In this document: piece after piece, positions 10,775 through 21,166 of the stretch | How the letters are laid out: each line of letters opens with the position of its first letter | Numbering within the stretch: the first letter of the stretch is position 1 | Assembly: GCA_964035575.1 (NCBI GenBank) | Contig: OZ037912.1 | Coordinates: 992,001 to 1,056,000, forward strand | From: Rhynchopus sp. YZ270_cl-10 | Lineage: Eukaryota > Euglenozoa > Diplonemea > Diplonemida > Diplonemidae | Length of the DNA stretch: 64,000 bases | Direction of reading: 5' to 3' | Notes under the pieces: model-generated | What the model saw: the letters and a program-made list of their open reading frames with translations, nothing else | Databases searched by the model: none | Told to the model about the DNA's origin: nothing | Made by a program: the position numbers and the translations under genes

Positions 10775-12902
10775 ATGTCCGCTGAGGAGTTAATCCGTGT
10801 TGAGGGGGTCATAGTGTGGGAGAAAGAACAGAAGCTTTTGGAGGCAGACTGGCAGTTCTTGCGTATCCAGGGAATGGGGATGGACAGAAAACACATGCTG
10901 CTGTGTGTGGTGATTAATGTCTCGTTGACAAAGCAGACGACTGTTGTGTGTGAGGCAAGGGGACGGTATGTGATAATGGAGAGGGAGCTGACCTTTGTCT
11001 TACCACGTGATGTGCGGGATGAAGAGTTGGCGGAGGTGGAAAGCATCTTGTCAGGCCTGGTGATCCTTCCCCTCCACGTCTCCCATACATCTTCTCATCC
11101 TCAAGAAAAATCCAAAATTTTCATTTACACGATTTTGAATGGATTCAATTAGCAATAAAATATGTACGTTTCGAGAGTCGCGCGAGCGGGCTCAGGCGGG
11201 GGAGCAGTTGAAGCAGACGTTGTGCAGCTGTTTGCGGACACATATCAGTGAGATAGACGAGGAGGTGCCGAGGTTGGAGAGCGCGCTGCTGTGCAAGCTG
11301 AAGGAGATTGGGGGGGCGAAGACCGACAGCCACAGCGGGCACGACTATCGGGCGATACGAGCTGAACGCGAACTTTGCAGACAAGCCGAAGACCTCCTTG
11401 ACGCTCTCGCAGATAAAAAACTTAAAGCAGCTGACCTACTCGGCCGCCTTGAGAGCAGCTCCGCCAACGGCTGCAAACCCTCCTCTTTCGAAGCACTGCA
11501 AACCGCCGTCTCGCACTTTGAAGCCGGCAACACCGACACCTTCTTCAACGACTTCGACTATTCTCCGATTCTCAACACCACAGAAGACATCCAAAACAAA
11601 GCCACCCTCACCGCCATCCGCTCCATGACATTCTCAGCAGGCATCTCCTGCCTCTGCGAAGACACCAGCTCCCCAGGGAAGCTGTTCTTAGGTTTCACCA
11701 ATGGGTCTGTCCTGCGGGTATCCGCTTTTGGAGGTGCCTCTTCTGAGGAAAATACGAAAGGAGAAGCGAAAGGGAGTGAGGCACAGAATTTGACAGATCC
11801 ACACAACGCAGAGGCCTATCCTGGGCATGTGTATGGAATTCTCATGGTCAAGGTGGTGTACATCAGGGAGCAGCCGTACATTGCTTCTTCTAGCCGCGAC
11901 AAATGTGTCAAGCTTGTGAACATCAAAACCCTCCAGACCGCCTGCTGCCTTGCGACGCACTCCGGTTGCGTCGTTGATATATGTGTCTGGGACCATGTAA
12001 TCTATACCACATCTCTGGACGGATCGGTCTCGCATTGGCACCTCGCGAGGGGAACCCGAGAGGGCAACCTTCTTGTTGTGCAGGATAAAATCCATTCTGC
12101 AAGCTTTGTTAACGACACAGAGCTTTTTATTGGTACACGAACCGGGGAGCTGATGAAGTACAGCTGGGACCGTGCCTCTAATACAAGCGATTTGATGTGC
12201 AACTGGCGGGCACATAACGGAGCTGTGAGTTGCATGGCATATTCACCACAGAAGCTGCTTTTTACTGGCGGGGTGGATTCAAAGATTAAAATGTGGGATG
12301 TAATAGAGGATACCTCTGTACAGCTGATTCGCACCTTGGAACACCATGCTGACACTGTGCTGCATATAGTCTCATATGACGTTCAAGAGCTTCTGTTCTC
12401 TGCGTCCGCCGATGCGTTGGTGTGTATCTGGGATGTCAAAACCGGGGCATTGACCGGAGTCATCTCAAACCATTTCCACCACGTCACGGGGCTGTGTTTT
12501 ATCAATACGCACACCCGCCCGGACACCGCAATGAATGTCCCAAAGTACACCAAGCTTTCCGCGTTGCTTGATATACCTGAGTCGCTCTTTGAGCAGTCCC
12601 CGGCGCAGCCTGGGTCGTCGCACACCGCGCGGTACTCAGTAGAGGAAACGGCACGGCCAGTTGCCACACCAAATGACGGTCTCTCGCGTTGGGAAGGTGC
12701 GGCACATAGTGTCGATGATGACGTCGAAGGACCCCGCATGAGCACAACCTCCTTCAGCGAAGATGGTGACGAGGAGAAGGAGGCTACAGGAAGTGGCGAG
12801 GCCGGGGAAGAACGCAGGGACGTCACCCCGGACGCCCCGGACACTCTGGTGACCGTCTCGAACGACAAAACGATGATTGTGTGGGAGGTGGTGTTCGGAT
12901 GA
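10775..12902 (+). CDS. WD40-repeat protein (one intron inferred)
   Basis: Two open frames overlap here, at 10775-11152 and 11139-12902. A GT at 11050 and AG at 11152 splice them in exact phase (exons 10775-11049 and 11153-12902) into one 674-residue protein; otherwise the first frame would end in an unlikely tail and the second begin right after a stop. I prefer the spliced model, but the donor GTCAGG is weak. The N-terminal 330 residues are alpha-helical and unplaced. WD repeats follow, with hallmarks VKLVNIKT, VSHWHL, IKMWDV (about 468), VCIWDV (about 514) and a final MIVWEV at the C-terminus; an acidic linker (about 550-650) precedes the last blade. This is a propeller scaffold; the partner is unknown. 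A single-frame gene starting at 11139 is the alternative. Confidence 0.75.
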
Positions 12903-13735
12903 GAGCAGGAACGAAGGACCTACCGCAAATCGACCGGTTTTTTTTCCCCTCCCGACTGCATGGTTGGGTGTCCACCCCCCTGGTACACCCCGGTTATTGT
13001 ACCAAAGGTACACTGCAACGAGCGGGTTGTATTTCAAGGATTTCAACTTTTAAAAAAGCGTACCCCCTTAAGTATTCGTTTCCCTTCCCCTCTACCCGCC
13101 CCTCAAAAAAAAAAGAGCTTTGTGGGGGGAAAAACATACCGTACACCTTAATAAGACAAAAGCTACTGCATTGAAACCAATTTCAAAAAAATCATTTCAA
13201 AAAGGTTCTCATTTTATTTTATTTCCTCCCCCCCTTCGGAACAGAGCGACACCTCTATTGTTGATCTGGTGAGGAAGTGTTTCAATTCCTCTTTCCCCCC
13301 CCTTTTTTTTTTTCCTATCCCGCGGCACCTACCTTGTCTTTGCGCAAGTTTGGGTACATTTAGTCCTATTATACCTTCTATTCAGTAGAATAGTTAGTAT
13401 ATGAAACAATTCTCGTATTCGCGGCACCTCTCTTGTCTTTGCGTTGCACTGGCAAAAGGCAGCCTGCTGAGGATACGTATCCGCTCGAGGCGCGAAGTCT
13501 GTTGTGCTCATGTCCTCCAACATTTTCCCTCTCACCACGCATCACCCTCAACTCTTCAAATTAAATATTTCAGAAACCGGGGGGGTCAAGAAATCGGGGG
13601 TGCTGAGGGGGGTGCCTTCCTAGGGGCTGCTGACACACCTTCTCCTCCTCCCTCTTCCTCTTCCCACCCCTCCCCTTGACGCGACTCTGTTTCTTGAGGA
13701 AAAATACAACAAAAATTGGTATTTTTTTTTAACAA
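12903..13735. other. Spacer with repeat C and a diverged direct repeat
   Basis: A copy of repeat C lies at about 12958-13033, 60 bases after the WD40 stop codon. A short direct repeat (GCGGCACCT with CTTGTCTTTGCG) occurs at about 13322 and 13423. Pyrimidine-rich stretches at 13230-13310 and 13635-13680 may serve polyadenylation and trans-splicing of the next gene. No further gene seen. Confidence 0.5.
12958..13033 (+). repeat. Dispersed repeat C (hairpin TGGTACA...TGTACCA)
   Basis: The core TGGTACACC, about 8 bases, TTGTACCA can fold, followed by AGGTACACTG. Other copies lie at about 26748-26810, 34365-34412 (weaker) and 42030-42095. All are within intergenic DNA near gene ends. Confidence 0.75.
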
Positions 13736-14386
13736 ATGAGTTTCCACGGGCCGTCTCGTTGTGCAGGAGGGGGGGTGTCCGGGAATGTGTCCTCTCGTGA
13801 AGCACTGCAGGCTGCAGAGGCGGAGCGTGCCAGGCTGCGGGAGGAGCTGCGCCGCCTCGACAGACGCGCGGAAGACAAGCGGAAGCAGAAGAAGCGACGG
13901 CGCACCCCGTCTCCAAGCTCCTCCTCCTCAGCCTCCTCCGCGTCCACCTCGACGGACACCCGCAGACGTCGACGCAAGGAACGCAAGCGGGCCAGCCGAG
14001 CTGACGCAAGACGTGCACAAGATGCGCATCGGAGGGCAAACCCACGGCATGACAGTGAGAGCAGTGAGGGTGGTGGAGGTGGTGGTGAGCACGACTTTTC
14101 TTGGATGGGGCTCAAAGGTGAGGGTGGTGGTGGTAGTAAGGGTGGCGGTGGTGTGCGCAAGAGAGAGGCGAGGGGTTTCGCAGTGAGGGTGCGGGTTCCC
14201 CTAGGTGTGCCGCTGCCAGAGCTGCGCAGCGTCCTGCTCACGGCAGGCCCTGCGCTATCCGTGCAGGCAGACGGGGCATACGCGGTGTTCCGTTTCAGGT
14301 ACGCGCACAGTGCTGCAAGCGCGGTAGCACGCTTCCACAATCGCCCCCTCCACGGAGCCATGCTCGACGTCCAGGCATGCGATTGA
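13736..14386 (+). CDS. SR-like RNA-binding protein with C-terminal RRM-like domain
   Basis: This 216-residue protein starts with a short charged coiled-coil stretch (ALQAAEAERARLREELRRL), followed by a Lys/Arg-rich segment and serine run (about 45-75), an RRRRRKERKRASRAD block, then glycine-rich linkers. The last 75 residues read as an RNA-recognition fold: strand FAVRVRVP, helix PLPELRSVLL, strand AYAVFRFRYA, helix SAASAVARFHNRPLHG. The canonical aromatic RNP residues are only partly present. The layout suggests a nuclear splicing or mRNA factor, which is inference. The start is the first ATG after a T-run and AACAA; an upstream AG lies at about 13696. It is followed 400 bases later by a transposon. 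Confidence 0.75.
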   Translation: MSFHGPSRCAGGGVSGNVSSREALQAAEAERARLREELRRLDRRAEDKRKQKKRRRTPSPSSSSSASSASTSTDTRRRRRKERKRASRADARRAQDAHRRANPRHDSESSEGGGGGGEHDFSWMGLKGEGGGGSKGGGGVRKREARGFAVRVRVPLGVPLPELRSVLLTAGPALSVQADGAYAVFRFRYAHSAASAVARFHNRPLHGAMLDVQACD

Positions 14387-14804
14387 CAGTGCGTCGTGTG
14401 AAAATAAATGCACAATAAAACAGAGAGAACCAAAACCTGCAGCTGTCGTGTCGTATGTTTGGTGAGTGTGTTTTTTCCCTCTTTATTATACCTGGCCACG
14501 GAGCATGCCTCTGTCCATCACGCAAGCCGTCTCTCTCATCTTCGTAGTTCCACTTTTTCTTCCACTAATGCAGACGTGCTTTGCGGTTGTTACCGCAACC
14601 GCCCTGCAGAATGGTGACTTATCTTATTCGATTGCCACCATACCGTGCCTATCCAAGCGTCGGGCAGAGAGAGGGGTCAGTCAGACCGCTACGGGTTTCT
14701 GCGACACGGCTTCTCACTAACATTTGGCTGTATCTCTGTGTGTGTAGCAACTTTTCCAAAAGCACTCCCATCCCCCCCATTTATGTTTTTTTTTTTGAAA
14801 ACTT
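14387..14804. other. Spacer
   Basis: AT-rich 3' flank with AATAAA-like sequences at about 14404 and 14415. I see no gene or clear repeat until the broken copy of hairpin repeat A at 14792-14812. Confidence 0.5.
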
Positions 14805-14812
14805 GGTAGTGT

Positions 14813-15333
14813 CAGGGGTTAAGTTAGCTTTTTTTTTTTCTCGCTGAGTCGGGTTTTCTGGGTTTTTTCGGGTTTTCTGGATTTTGCGAAAAATAACCCA
14901 TTCCCTCCGCGAGCGCAGCGAGCGGGAAAATTTTTAAGGTGCACCTCCGCGAGCGTAGCGAGCGAAATTTTTTTTTCGCAATTTTTGGGGCAAAGTTCAA
15001 AAATCCCACCAAAAAGTGGGGGGGTTTTTGGATTTGTCCTAACAATTTTGGAGCATAAATTTGAAGAACAGGACTGGTGTACCCCTCACCGACCTCAGTT
15101 CCCACGTCCTGCCTCACCCGCACTCTCGCAACACTAGTACTGAACCCGAAGTTCGCCAGAGATCCCTGTTGCCTCTTCATATGAATAATTCCCAGTTCTG
15201 ACGGGGGGTTTGTTTGGGTCGGGAGGATTTTTTTTTCTTAGAGGGTGGGGTGGGAGGGGCTCCGCCCCCACCCCTACCCCACCTTCCCAGCCTACACCAC
15301 CCAAAAATTTGGATTTTTTTTTTTTTTCAGATT

Positions 15334-15375
<42 letters not shown>

Positions 15376-15439
15376 AAAAACCCGAAAACCCGAAAACCGG
15401 GTTTTGAAAACCCAGAAACCCGCCCTAACTTAACCCCTG
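14813..15439. mobile_element. hAT-like non-autonomous element 1 (627 bp)
   Basis: Terminal inverted repeats start CAGGGGTTAAGTTAG at 14813 and end with its complement at 15439; the subterminal GGGTTTTC-rich parts also match. The 8-bp target duplication GGTAGTGT (14805-14812 and 15440-15447) is perfect. CAGGG ends with 8-bp duplication are hAT hallmarks. No transposase is encoded. It splits a copy of dispersed hairpin repeat A. The interior holds hairpins with the TCGCTGCGCTC loop (about 14900-14965) and is related to 62470-62620 inside another element. A long T-run lies at 15340-15374. Confidence 0.9.
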
Positions 15440-15480
15440 GGTAGTGTAGACCCCCGAGGGTGAACTCCACTATACTAAAA
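15440..15480 (-). repeat. Dispersed hairpin repeat A, copy 1 (split by a transposon)
   Basis: The sequence GTAGTGTAGAC, 12 bases, CTCCACTATAC folds as an imperfect hairpin; its other flank, GAAAACTT, lies at about 14797-14804 on the far side of hAT-like element 1. Copies: about 17747-17790, 35470-35515, 41293-41342, 46430-46482 and 54349-54388 with 54947-54966. Confidence 0.85.
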
Positions 15481-15529
15481 CGCTTTTTATGCTGCCCACC
15501 CCTCACAGAATGCACACACTACCCCCTAT

Positions 15530-16051
15530 ATGTCGGATGACGAGGACGAGCAGGGGAAGGTGAAATACGCGAAGCAATGGCCACCGGATAGTCCACGCAA
15601 CTTTCGTAGGTACGCAGACACAGCGAATCTGAAGCTGAACTATGTGGAGCGCGCAGAGGTAATCCGCAGGGCAAAGCGGCTGGAGGTCGACGGGGGCGCG
15701 ACGGACGAATATGCACTGTGCACAGCACGGCTGCGCATGCGGCCAGGACATGAACACACAATCACACAGGATGACACCGACACCTTCGTCCGTTTCCGTC
15801 ACGCTGCAGGATACCGCAATGAGCTCGTCTTCCTCCGCCCAGGGAACGACTCTGACGACGAAGCTGACCTCGACACAACAACCCTCGCAGACCCCAACGC
15901 AACGATAACAGTGACAGCAGACATGACGCAGACACACACAGACGGCCTCACCGCGACAGCAGCAGACGTCACTGCAGCCTCAGGGGCTGCCCCAGGGATC
16001 GACCCAGGGCTCGACCCCGAGAAGAAAAAGAAGAAGTGTGTTGTGATGTAA
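15530..16051 (+). CDS. Small acidic protein with C-terminal CaaX prenylation motif
   Basis: The protein has 173 residues and no recognised family. The N-terminal half (MSDDEDEQGKVKYAKQW, then charged helical segments) is followed by a Thr/Ala/Asp-rich low-complexity region and ends EKKKKKCVVM. Cys-aliphatic-aliphatic-Met after a lysine run is a classical farnesylation site with a polybasic membrane-targeting patch, so the protein probably sits on the cytosolic face of a membrane; the motif is seen, the modification inferred. A good trans-splice acceptor (CCACCCCTCACAG) ends 21 bases before the ATG. The next gene starts 232 bases downstream on the same strand. Remnants of repeat A lie just upstream. 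Confidence 0.82.
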   Translation: MSDDEDEQGKVKYAKQWPPDSPRNFRRYADTANLKLNYVERAEVIRRAKRLEVDGGATDEYALCTARLRMRPGHEHTITQDDTDTFVRFRHAAGYRNELVFLRPGNDSDDEADLDTTTLADPNATITVTADMTQTHTDGLTATAADVTAASGAAPGIDPGLDPEKKKKKCVVM

Positions 16052-16283
16052 AAAAAATACCGTTTTAATAGACGTGCCATATTCTAGATTATTTCCCCGG
16101 TTTGTTACAAAATGTTAAAAAAATTGTAGAGTTGATAACTACAAAAGCACTCCCCTTCCCTGAGTCACATACCCCCCTTGGCAACCCACACATTTGACTG
16201 AAAACATACGACATAACCCTCCCCTTGCCTCTTTCCCAGCACCCCCCCTTCACCTTCCTCTCAAATAACCTACAGTACACGCA

Positions 16284-17606
16284 ATGGACAAAGATGATGT
16301 GGCGCTCCAACTGGACGAGGATTTACGGGCTACGATTCTTGCTGTGGGGGTGCAGCGGAAGTGGCAGGAGAGAGACAGCTTTGCGGTGATGCGGAAGCTG
16401 CATGCGGTGAATGTGCTGAACACGACGACTATGCGCAGGATGCTGCAGTCAGACAACCTGAACACCGCACTGTCCAGCAAGGGCTTCAAGACGCTCAACT
16501 ACGACACGACGAACACCTTCCGCACTATGCTCGACGTTGGTCGCGACAAAGGTGCCCTGTGCGGCGCCATCCGCAGGGACAACCCACCCTCCCCCCTCCC
16601 CTCCGAGAAACTCGACCTCAGCGTGACCGAGTCGCTCATGCTCTCCATCCTCGAAAGCTCCATGCAGTTCTCCCGAGAGGCCTCCCTGCGCGCATCTCAA
16701 ATCCGTCCTTCCGCTCCTACCAAGCAGAAGCCCGAGACCACCCGACCCATGCCCCCGCCGCAACGAACGCCGGCCTCTCGATCGCTCCAAAGCTCAAAAA
16801 ATAGTTCTGTGTGCAAGCCGTTGGAACCATGCTTGAAACGGATGTCCTCGGAGAAGAGTGTGCCGTTTGCGGTGCGGACAGCAACGTTTGCGGAGTCGCA
16901 AAACCTGATGCTGGACATGGAGGCGGAGCACTGCCCGTCCAAGGATAACACAGAATACGACAATGACGACGACGACGACGATGACTACGACGAAGTGCTC
17001 GACGCACCCGACGGGAAACTCCATTCCCCAACACGCCGCCGCTCCACACAGAACGTCATCCTGCCCGACTACCGTGAAATCAGTATCATAGAAAACGAGG
17101 CCTGTTGGCGCGTCGTCGAGGTGCCACTGTCCTGGCTCTTCTTCTACCAGACAACGGTGTTTTCCTCCTTTTCATGCGGGATGCGTCTGCAGGACACGGT
17201 GGACGAGCTGCGCAGTGGGGTGACATTACCTCACACACTACCACTGATGTACGCTCTTGTCATGCAAGGCAAGGTATATGGCATGGGGACACGCCGTCTC
17301 ACCTGCTTCCACTACGTCTGGGGGCAGAGCGACCCACACAAACTCATCCCAGTCCTCATGTGCGGCAAACGCTGTGTTGGAGACCTCGCGAACCACGAAG
17401 GCATGGTGATGAGCATTCTAGGAGGGGCAACACTAGACGGCGTGCCAGTACTCTCCGTAGAACGCCAGCCGGTCCCGAGCAAAAAAGGCTCGGCCACACT
17501 TCTTCGAGATGAGTACAACAAAGGGATCGCGCCAGTGGAAAGCGAGGGCGGCGAGTTAATGCACCCTGATTACCAGAGGAAGAAACGTAAGTGGGAAAAA
17601 GGGTAA
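16284..17606 (+). CDS. Unknown 440-residue protein
   Basis: No family is recognised. The first 110 residues are helical and charged (DLRATILAVGVQRKWQERD). A proline-rich linker (about 140-170) and an acidic run of Asp (about 225-240) follow. The last 170 residues look globular (VVEVPLSWLFFYQ, VYGMGTRRLTCFHYVWGQ). It ends KKRKWEKG. Its stop codon TAA lies inside GGTAAGTC, which is also the target duplication of a 109-bp element, and two GTAAGT donors occur at 17587 and 17603, so a further spliced exon cannot be excluded; none was found. The start follows two acceptor-like AGs (about 16240 and 16273). Confidence 0.8.
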   Translation: MDKDDVALQLDEDLRATILAVGVQRKWQERDSFAVMRKLHAVNVLNTTTMRRMLQSDNLNTALSSKGFKTLNYDTTNTFRTMLDVGRDKGALCGAIRRDNPPSPLPSEKLDLSVTESLMLSILESSMQFSREASLRASQIRPSAPTKQKPETTRPMPPPQRTPASRSLQSSKNSSVCKPLEPCLKRMSSEKSVPFAVRTATFAESQNLMLDMEAEHCPSKDNTEYDNDDDDDDDYDEVLDAPDGKLHSPTRRRSTQNVILPDYREISIIENEACWRVVEVPLSWLFFYQTTVFSSFSCGMRLQDTVDELRSGVTLPHTLPLMYALVMQGKVYGMGTRRLTCFHYVWGQSDPHKLIPVLMCGKRCVGDLANHEGMVMSILGGATLDGVPVLSVERQPVPSKKGSATLLRDEYNKGIAPVESEGGELMHPDYQRKKRKWEKG

Positions 17607-17609
17607 GTC

Positions 17610-17718
17610 CAAGCATGTCCTTAAATCGGGGGCGAAATCAGGGGTTTTTTCTGGTTTTCAAATCGCCACGAATTATATGAAAATCCCAAATCGCAAACCG
17701 GGTTTAGAGGACAGCATG
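17610..17718. mobile_element. Mini TIR element (109 bp) at the stop codon of the preceding gene
   Basis: A perfect 8-bp duplication GGTAAGTC (17602-17609 and 17719-17726) flanks 109 bp whose ends are imperfect inverted repeats (CAAGCATGTCCTTAAA against CATGCTGTCCTCTAAA). The size and 8-bp duplication suit a hAT-like MITE. The left duplication contains the gene's TAA stop, and the right copy restores the original sequence. Confidence 0.7.
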
Positions 17719-17726
17719 GGTAAGTC

Positions 17727-18578
17727 TAAAAATATAAAAAAAAACTCTCTAGGGTGGCTACACTAATACAACCAAGTTTTCAAACAAAAAATCAAACAAA
17801 AAACTGGCGTCAGCCCAGAGACACGCTTCCTCTGCCACACCTTGGGGGGAGGTGTGCGTAACCCCACCTCTACTTTCCCACTTTTGAAAAGAGGGCAGTT
17901 TTCTTAACTGTAACCTCCAACACCCCCTTCTTAGCATGTAGCCGTGCATTGGTGTACACGACTACCCCTTTGCAGGTTCTTTTCATCCTAAAAGTTGCTC
18001 TTAAGGGTTCAGGACGACTGCCGTCTATACCTTCCGTAGTACAAAGGCTTCGGCCAACATTGGGTACAGACCCGAATTCTCCCACCTGGTGGGATTACTC
18101 GGCGATTGTCGACACAACAAAAAAATAAATAAATCATTTGCCTTCGGACGACTTTGTGTACAGAACCCGTCCTCGGACAGGTGATTGTTGAAACTACAAA
18201 AAAAAACCCCCTCCGTCCTACCAGCCCTTGTTCTCCCTGACAGGATGCGCACATCATTTCCTTGGTTTGAGTGCTGTACAAAAAAAAAGTTAAAAAAAAG
18301 TTCACAGTATGAGGACATGCATATCATATTGTTCTACATTCTTACGCGGCACTGCTCTGCAGTCTCTTGTCTTCACCCTCCCATATACTTTCTTTCTGAA
18401 TGTGAAGTACATGGGTGTATCATCAAACCCCACAGTGGGAATTTATATCCCGCCTCTCACCCCACTGTCATACCTTCTTTGGTTGATAGCTAGTGAAGGA
18501 GGTTGCCACTGAGCCACTTCCCCAAGAGAGTGTTTTCCTTGGATAGTCTTGTATTTTTATTTTTATTTTTTTCATTGT
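17727..18578. other. Spacer with repeat A copy 2 and a diverged tandem duplication
   Basis: Repeat A lies at 17747-17790 (CTCTAGGGTGGCTACAC with AATACAACCAAGTTTTC). At 18040-18200 two diverged copies of about 90 bp follow each other (TTCGGCCAACATTGGGTACAG, cut here to TTCGGCCAACATTGGG, against TTCGGACGACTTTGTG). No gene seen. Confidence 0.5.
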
Positions 18579-18586
18579 TTTGAAAA

Positions 18587-19225
18587 CAGAGATGGAGATA
18601 GATTTGGGATTTTCAAAAAAGACCCGGTTTGACCCGGTCTGAGCTTTTTGGGGTCAAAAAAAATTTTTCGCGCTGCGCGCGAAATGACACTGGCACGTGC
18701 GACCTGGTTGTTACACTTCTTTGGCGGGGAACTTGCGCAACAGCGTTTGTGCCTTGATGAAGGGGAGTAGGGTCCATGTTCCCCCTTTGTTCAGCACACC
18801 GAACTTCACGCACTCGGCAAAAGTGGATTTCTCGGCGGTCATGCCCCAAAGGTTCCTGGCGAAGCCACGGTACGCAACATTTCAAAAAAAATGCGCTTAA
18901 AAATGTACATTTTGGGGTGGGTCGTAAGCTTGCGCCGCAGGCGCACGGTACGCTACTTTTATTATTTCGCCATGCTGCATGCTTCCTTTTGCTTCGGCGT
19001 TTGACTAATTGAATCGCGTTCTGGCTGTGACGGGGTCACTTTGTTCATGAGGCCATTTCTGGTCACTCTCAGAGGCTCGTGCGAGGTACCAAAAAAATCG
19101 ATTTTCTCCCAAAATTGGCAAATCCCATTTTTTTTTTTTCCAAACCGGGTTTTTCGCCAAAATCCCTTTTTTTTTTTTTTTGACCCGGTTTTGAAACCGG
19201 GTCAGTAGACGCACCTCCACCCCTG
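18587..19225. mobile_element. hAT-like non-autonomous element 2 (639 bp)
   Basis: The perfect 8-bp duplication TTTGAAAA (18579-18586 and 19226-19233) encloses inverted termini CAGAGATGGAGAT and CAGGGGTGGAGGT (as read inward), followed on both sides by GACCCGGTTT-type sequence. The interior holds a 125-bp module (about 18850-18975) shared with hAT-like element 3 and with 62820-62945: two GCGTACCGTG-type ends around the hairpins TGGC-TTC-GCCA and TGCGCC-GCA-GGCGCA. There is no transposase. Confidence 0.85.
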
Positions 19226-19315
19226 TTTGAAAAGATGGGTTGTTGTTGTTTTTTATACACTTCCCTAATGCTTTCAAAGTTTTATTTGAAAGTGTATGCA
19301 TTTGTTTTTGATTTT

Positions 19316-19625
19316 TGAGGTGATCCAGCGCACACTTTTCCACACTTTTTCACACCGTGAAAATGTGTGAAAACAAGTGAAAACGTGTGAAACCAAGGTG
19401 AAAATGTGTGAAATCAAGTGAAAACATGTGAAACCAAGTGAAAATGTGTGAAACCAAGTGAAAACACCAAGTTTTTTTTCTGGAGGAATCCACTCAGAGT
19501 GCGTGAAGCAGTTTTTTTTTCACTTTCGTACACACTTTTTCACACCGTGAAACCATGTGAAAATGTGTGAAAATGTGTGAAACCAAGTGAAAATGTGTGA
19601 AAAAGCGTGAGACTGGATCACCTCA
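19316..19625. repeat. Inverted-repeat unit filled with GTGTGAAA tandem repeats
   Basis: TGAGGTGATCCAG at 19316-19328 is mirrored by CTGGATCACCTCA at 19613-19625, with T/A-rich flanks that also match. Between them CACACTTTTTCACACCGTG occurs twice, each time followed by many GTGAAAATGTGTGAAACCAA-type repeats. It may be a small mobile element; I found no clear target duplication. Confidence 0.6.
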
Positions 19626-20820
19626 AAATTTTGATTTTTTTTTTGATTTTGATAAAATTGTTGGAATAGTGTAGTTGCCACTTGTGCAAGCTCCACTTTC
19701 CCTTGATTCACATTTATTTCATTTTCCCCCTAGGTTAGAATGTGCGTGATAACTCAGCGGAAAATTGTTCGGATTTTTCTTTGGGGATATACGAAACTCA
19801 ATTATATTGTTAAAGATGTGTGTGCACGAGGTGCAGACATCTTACACAAGGTTTCTTCTTTTTCTTCTTCCCTCCCCCCCCCCTTTTTTTTTTGAAAGCT
19901 TTATCTCACCATTCCTTTGATGGAACGGAGCAATGAACGATCCTGGAAACTCCAAGAAAATGGAGTCAGCGGGCTAATGAGGAAATGGCCTTTCCCAAAC
20001 GTGCACAATAGCACTCACCCTTTTTTCATCATTGAAGTAACACTGCTGACCAATGGTGCATTCCACAACTGTTCCTCCAGGTGCTCTTTACAGGGACCCC
20101 ATCAGAGAGAATACGGAGTGGTTAAATTTGGACTTTGGATGTTAAAAAAGCCCCGCACTTTCACCAAGTACGCAACAAGTACGCAAAATGGGATTATCAG
20201 GAGTACCATGTACGCATTTTTTTTTTTTGTGTTATCAAGCATTGACGAATAGAAATGGAAAACGACGGATGGTGCGTGCCCGCTTTAGCGTATTGTTTTT
20301 CCACTAACATCACTCACATTCATCAGTGAAAAACACAAACCTTTTGCGGTGCGATAAACGAAAAAGTGTTTTCTTTATTTCATTTAACTGTCATATCCTG
20401 AAGTCGTTTTCTATTTTTAATGATTACATGCAATGCTAAAAGGATATTGAACACCGTACCCTATTCCCATCCTTTTTTTTTTTCCATTTTTCTAACGGGG
20501 CGGGTTGGAGTAGAGCCACACTTCACCGACAGGTCGAGGTGTGTGCGTTTCACCACAACCTCTCCCTTTTGTCTTGTTTTTATTGCTTTATTGTTTTCGG
20601 GGGTGGGGGAAAAACAAAATAATAAAAAACCCTTTCATCTTTTGTTTAGTTGGTACGCTACCCACGTCATACGCACTATCAGGCAGGGGGTTTTATAAAG
20701 GTTTAGTGCAGCGTTTCCTGGGCTACGGGGTAGGGGGCGATGACACATGATTGTGCACGATGACGCACGATTACGCACGATGACAACACGATTTCACTTT
20801 TTTTGTTTTTTTAGTGGTGG
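19626..20820. other. Spacer with sequence duplicated near 22.5-23.2 kb
   Basis: About 20150-20225 (ACGCAACAAGTACGCAAAATG) is repeated at 23063-23170, and about 20230-20390 (ACGACGGATGGTGCGTGCCC, later GCGATAAACGAAAAAGT) at 22545-22715. GATGAC decamers lie at 20738-20790. No gene seen; open frames are AT-rich. Confidence 0.6.
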
Positions 20821-20823
20821 TTT

Positions 20824-21148
20824 GTGTGTACTGTGTACTGTGTGTACTGTGTGTACTGTGTGTACTGTGTGTACTGTGTGTACTGTGTGTACTGTGTGTA
20901 CTGTGTGTACTGTGTGTACTGTGTGTACTGTGTGTACTGTGTGTACTGTGTGTACTGTGTGTACTGTGTGTACTGTGTGTACTGTGTGTACTGTGTGTAC
21001 TGTGTGTACTGTGTGTACTGTGTGTACTGTGTGTACTGTGTGTACTGTGTGTACTGTGTGTACTGTGTGTACTGTGTGTACTGTGTGTACTGTGTGTACT
21101 GTGTGTACTGTGTGTACTGTGTGTACTGTGTACTGTGTACTGTGTACG
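20824..21148 (+). repeat. Microsatellite, 9-bp unit CTGTGTGTA, about 35 copies
   Basis: About 320 bp of nearly perfect units with slightly shortened units (CTGTGTA) at both ends. A 9-bp unit keeps one frame, so long spurious peptides appear on both strands. It follows GATGAC decamers and precedes a coding-like fragment. Confidence 0.95.
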
Positions 21149-21166
21149 AAGGAAGAGGTCAACGCC

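Noticed and set aside
13729-14499. 256-residue minus-strand frame opposite the RRM-like gene
   Set aside because: Shadow of the GC-rich + strand gene; the + reading has an ordered RRM-like domain.
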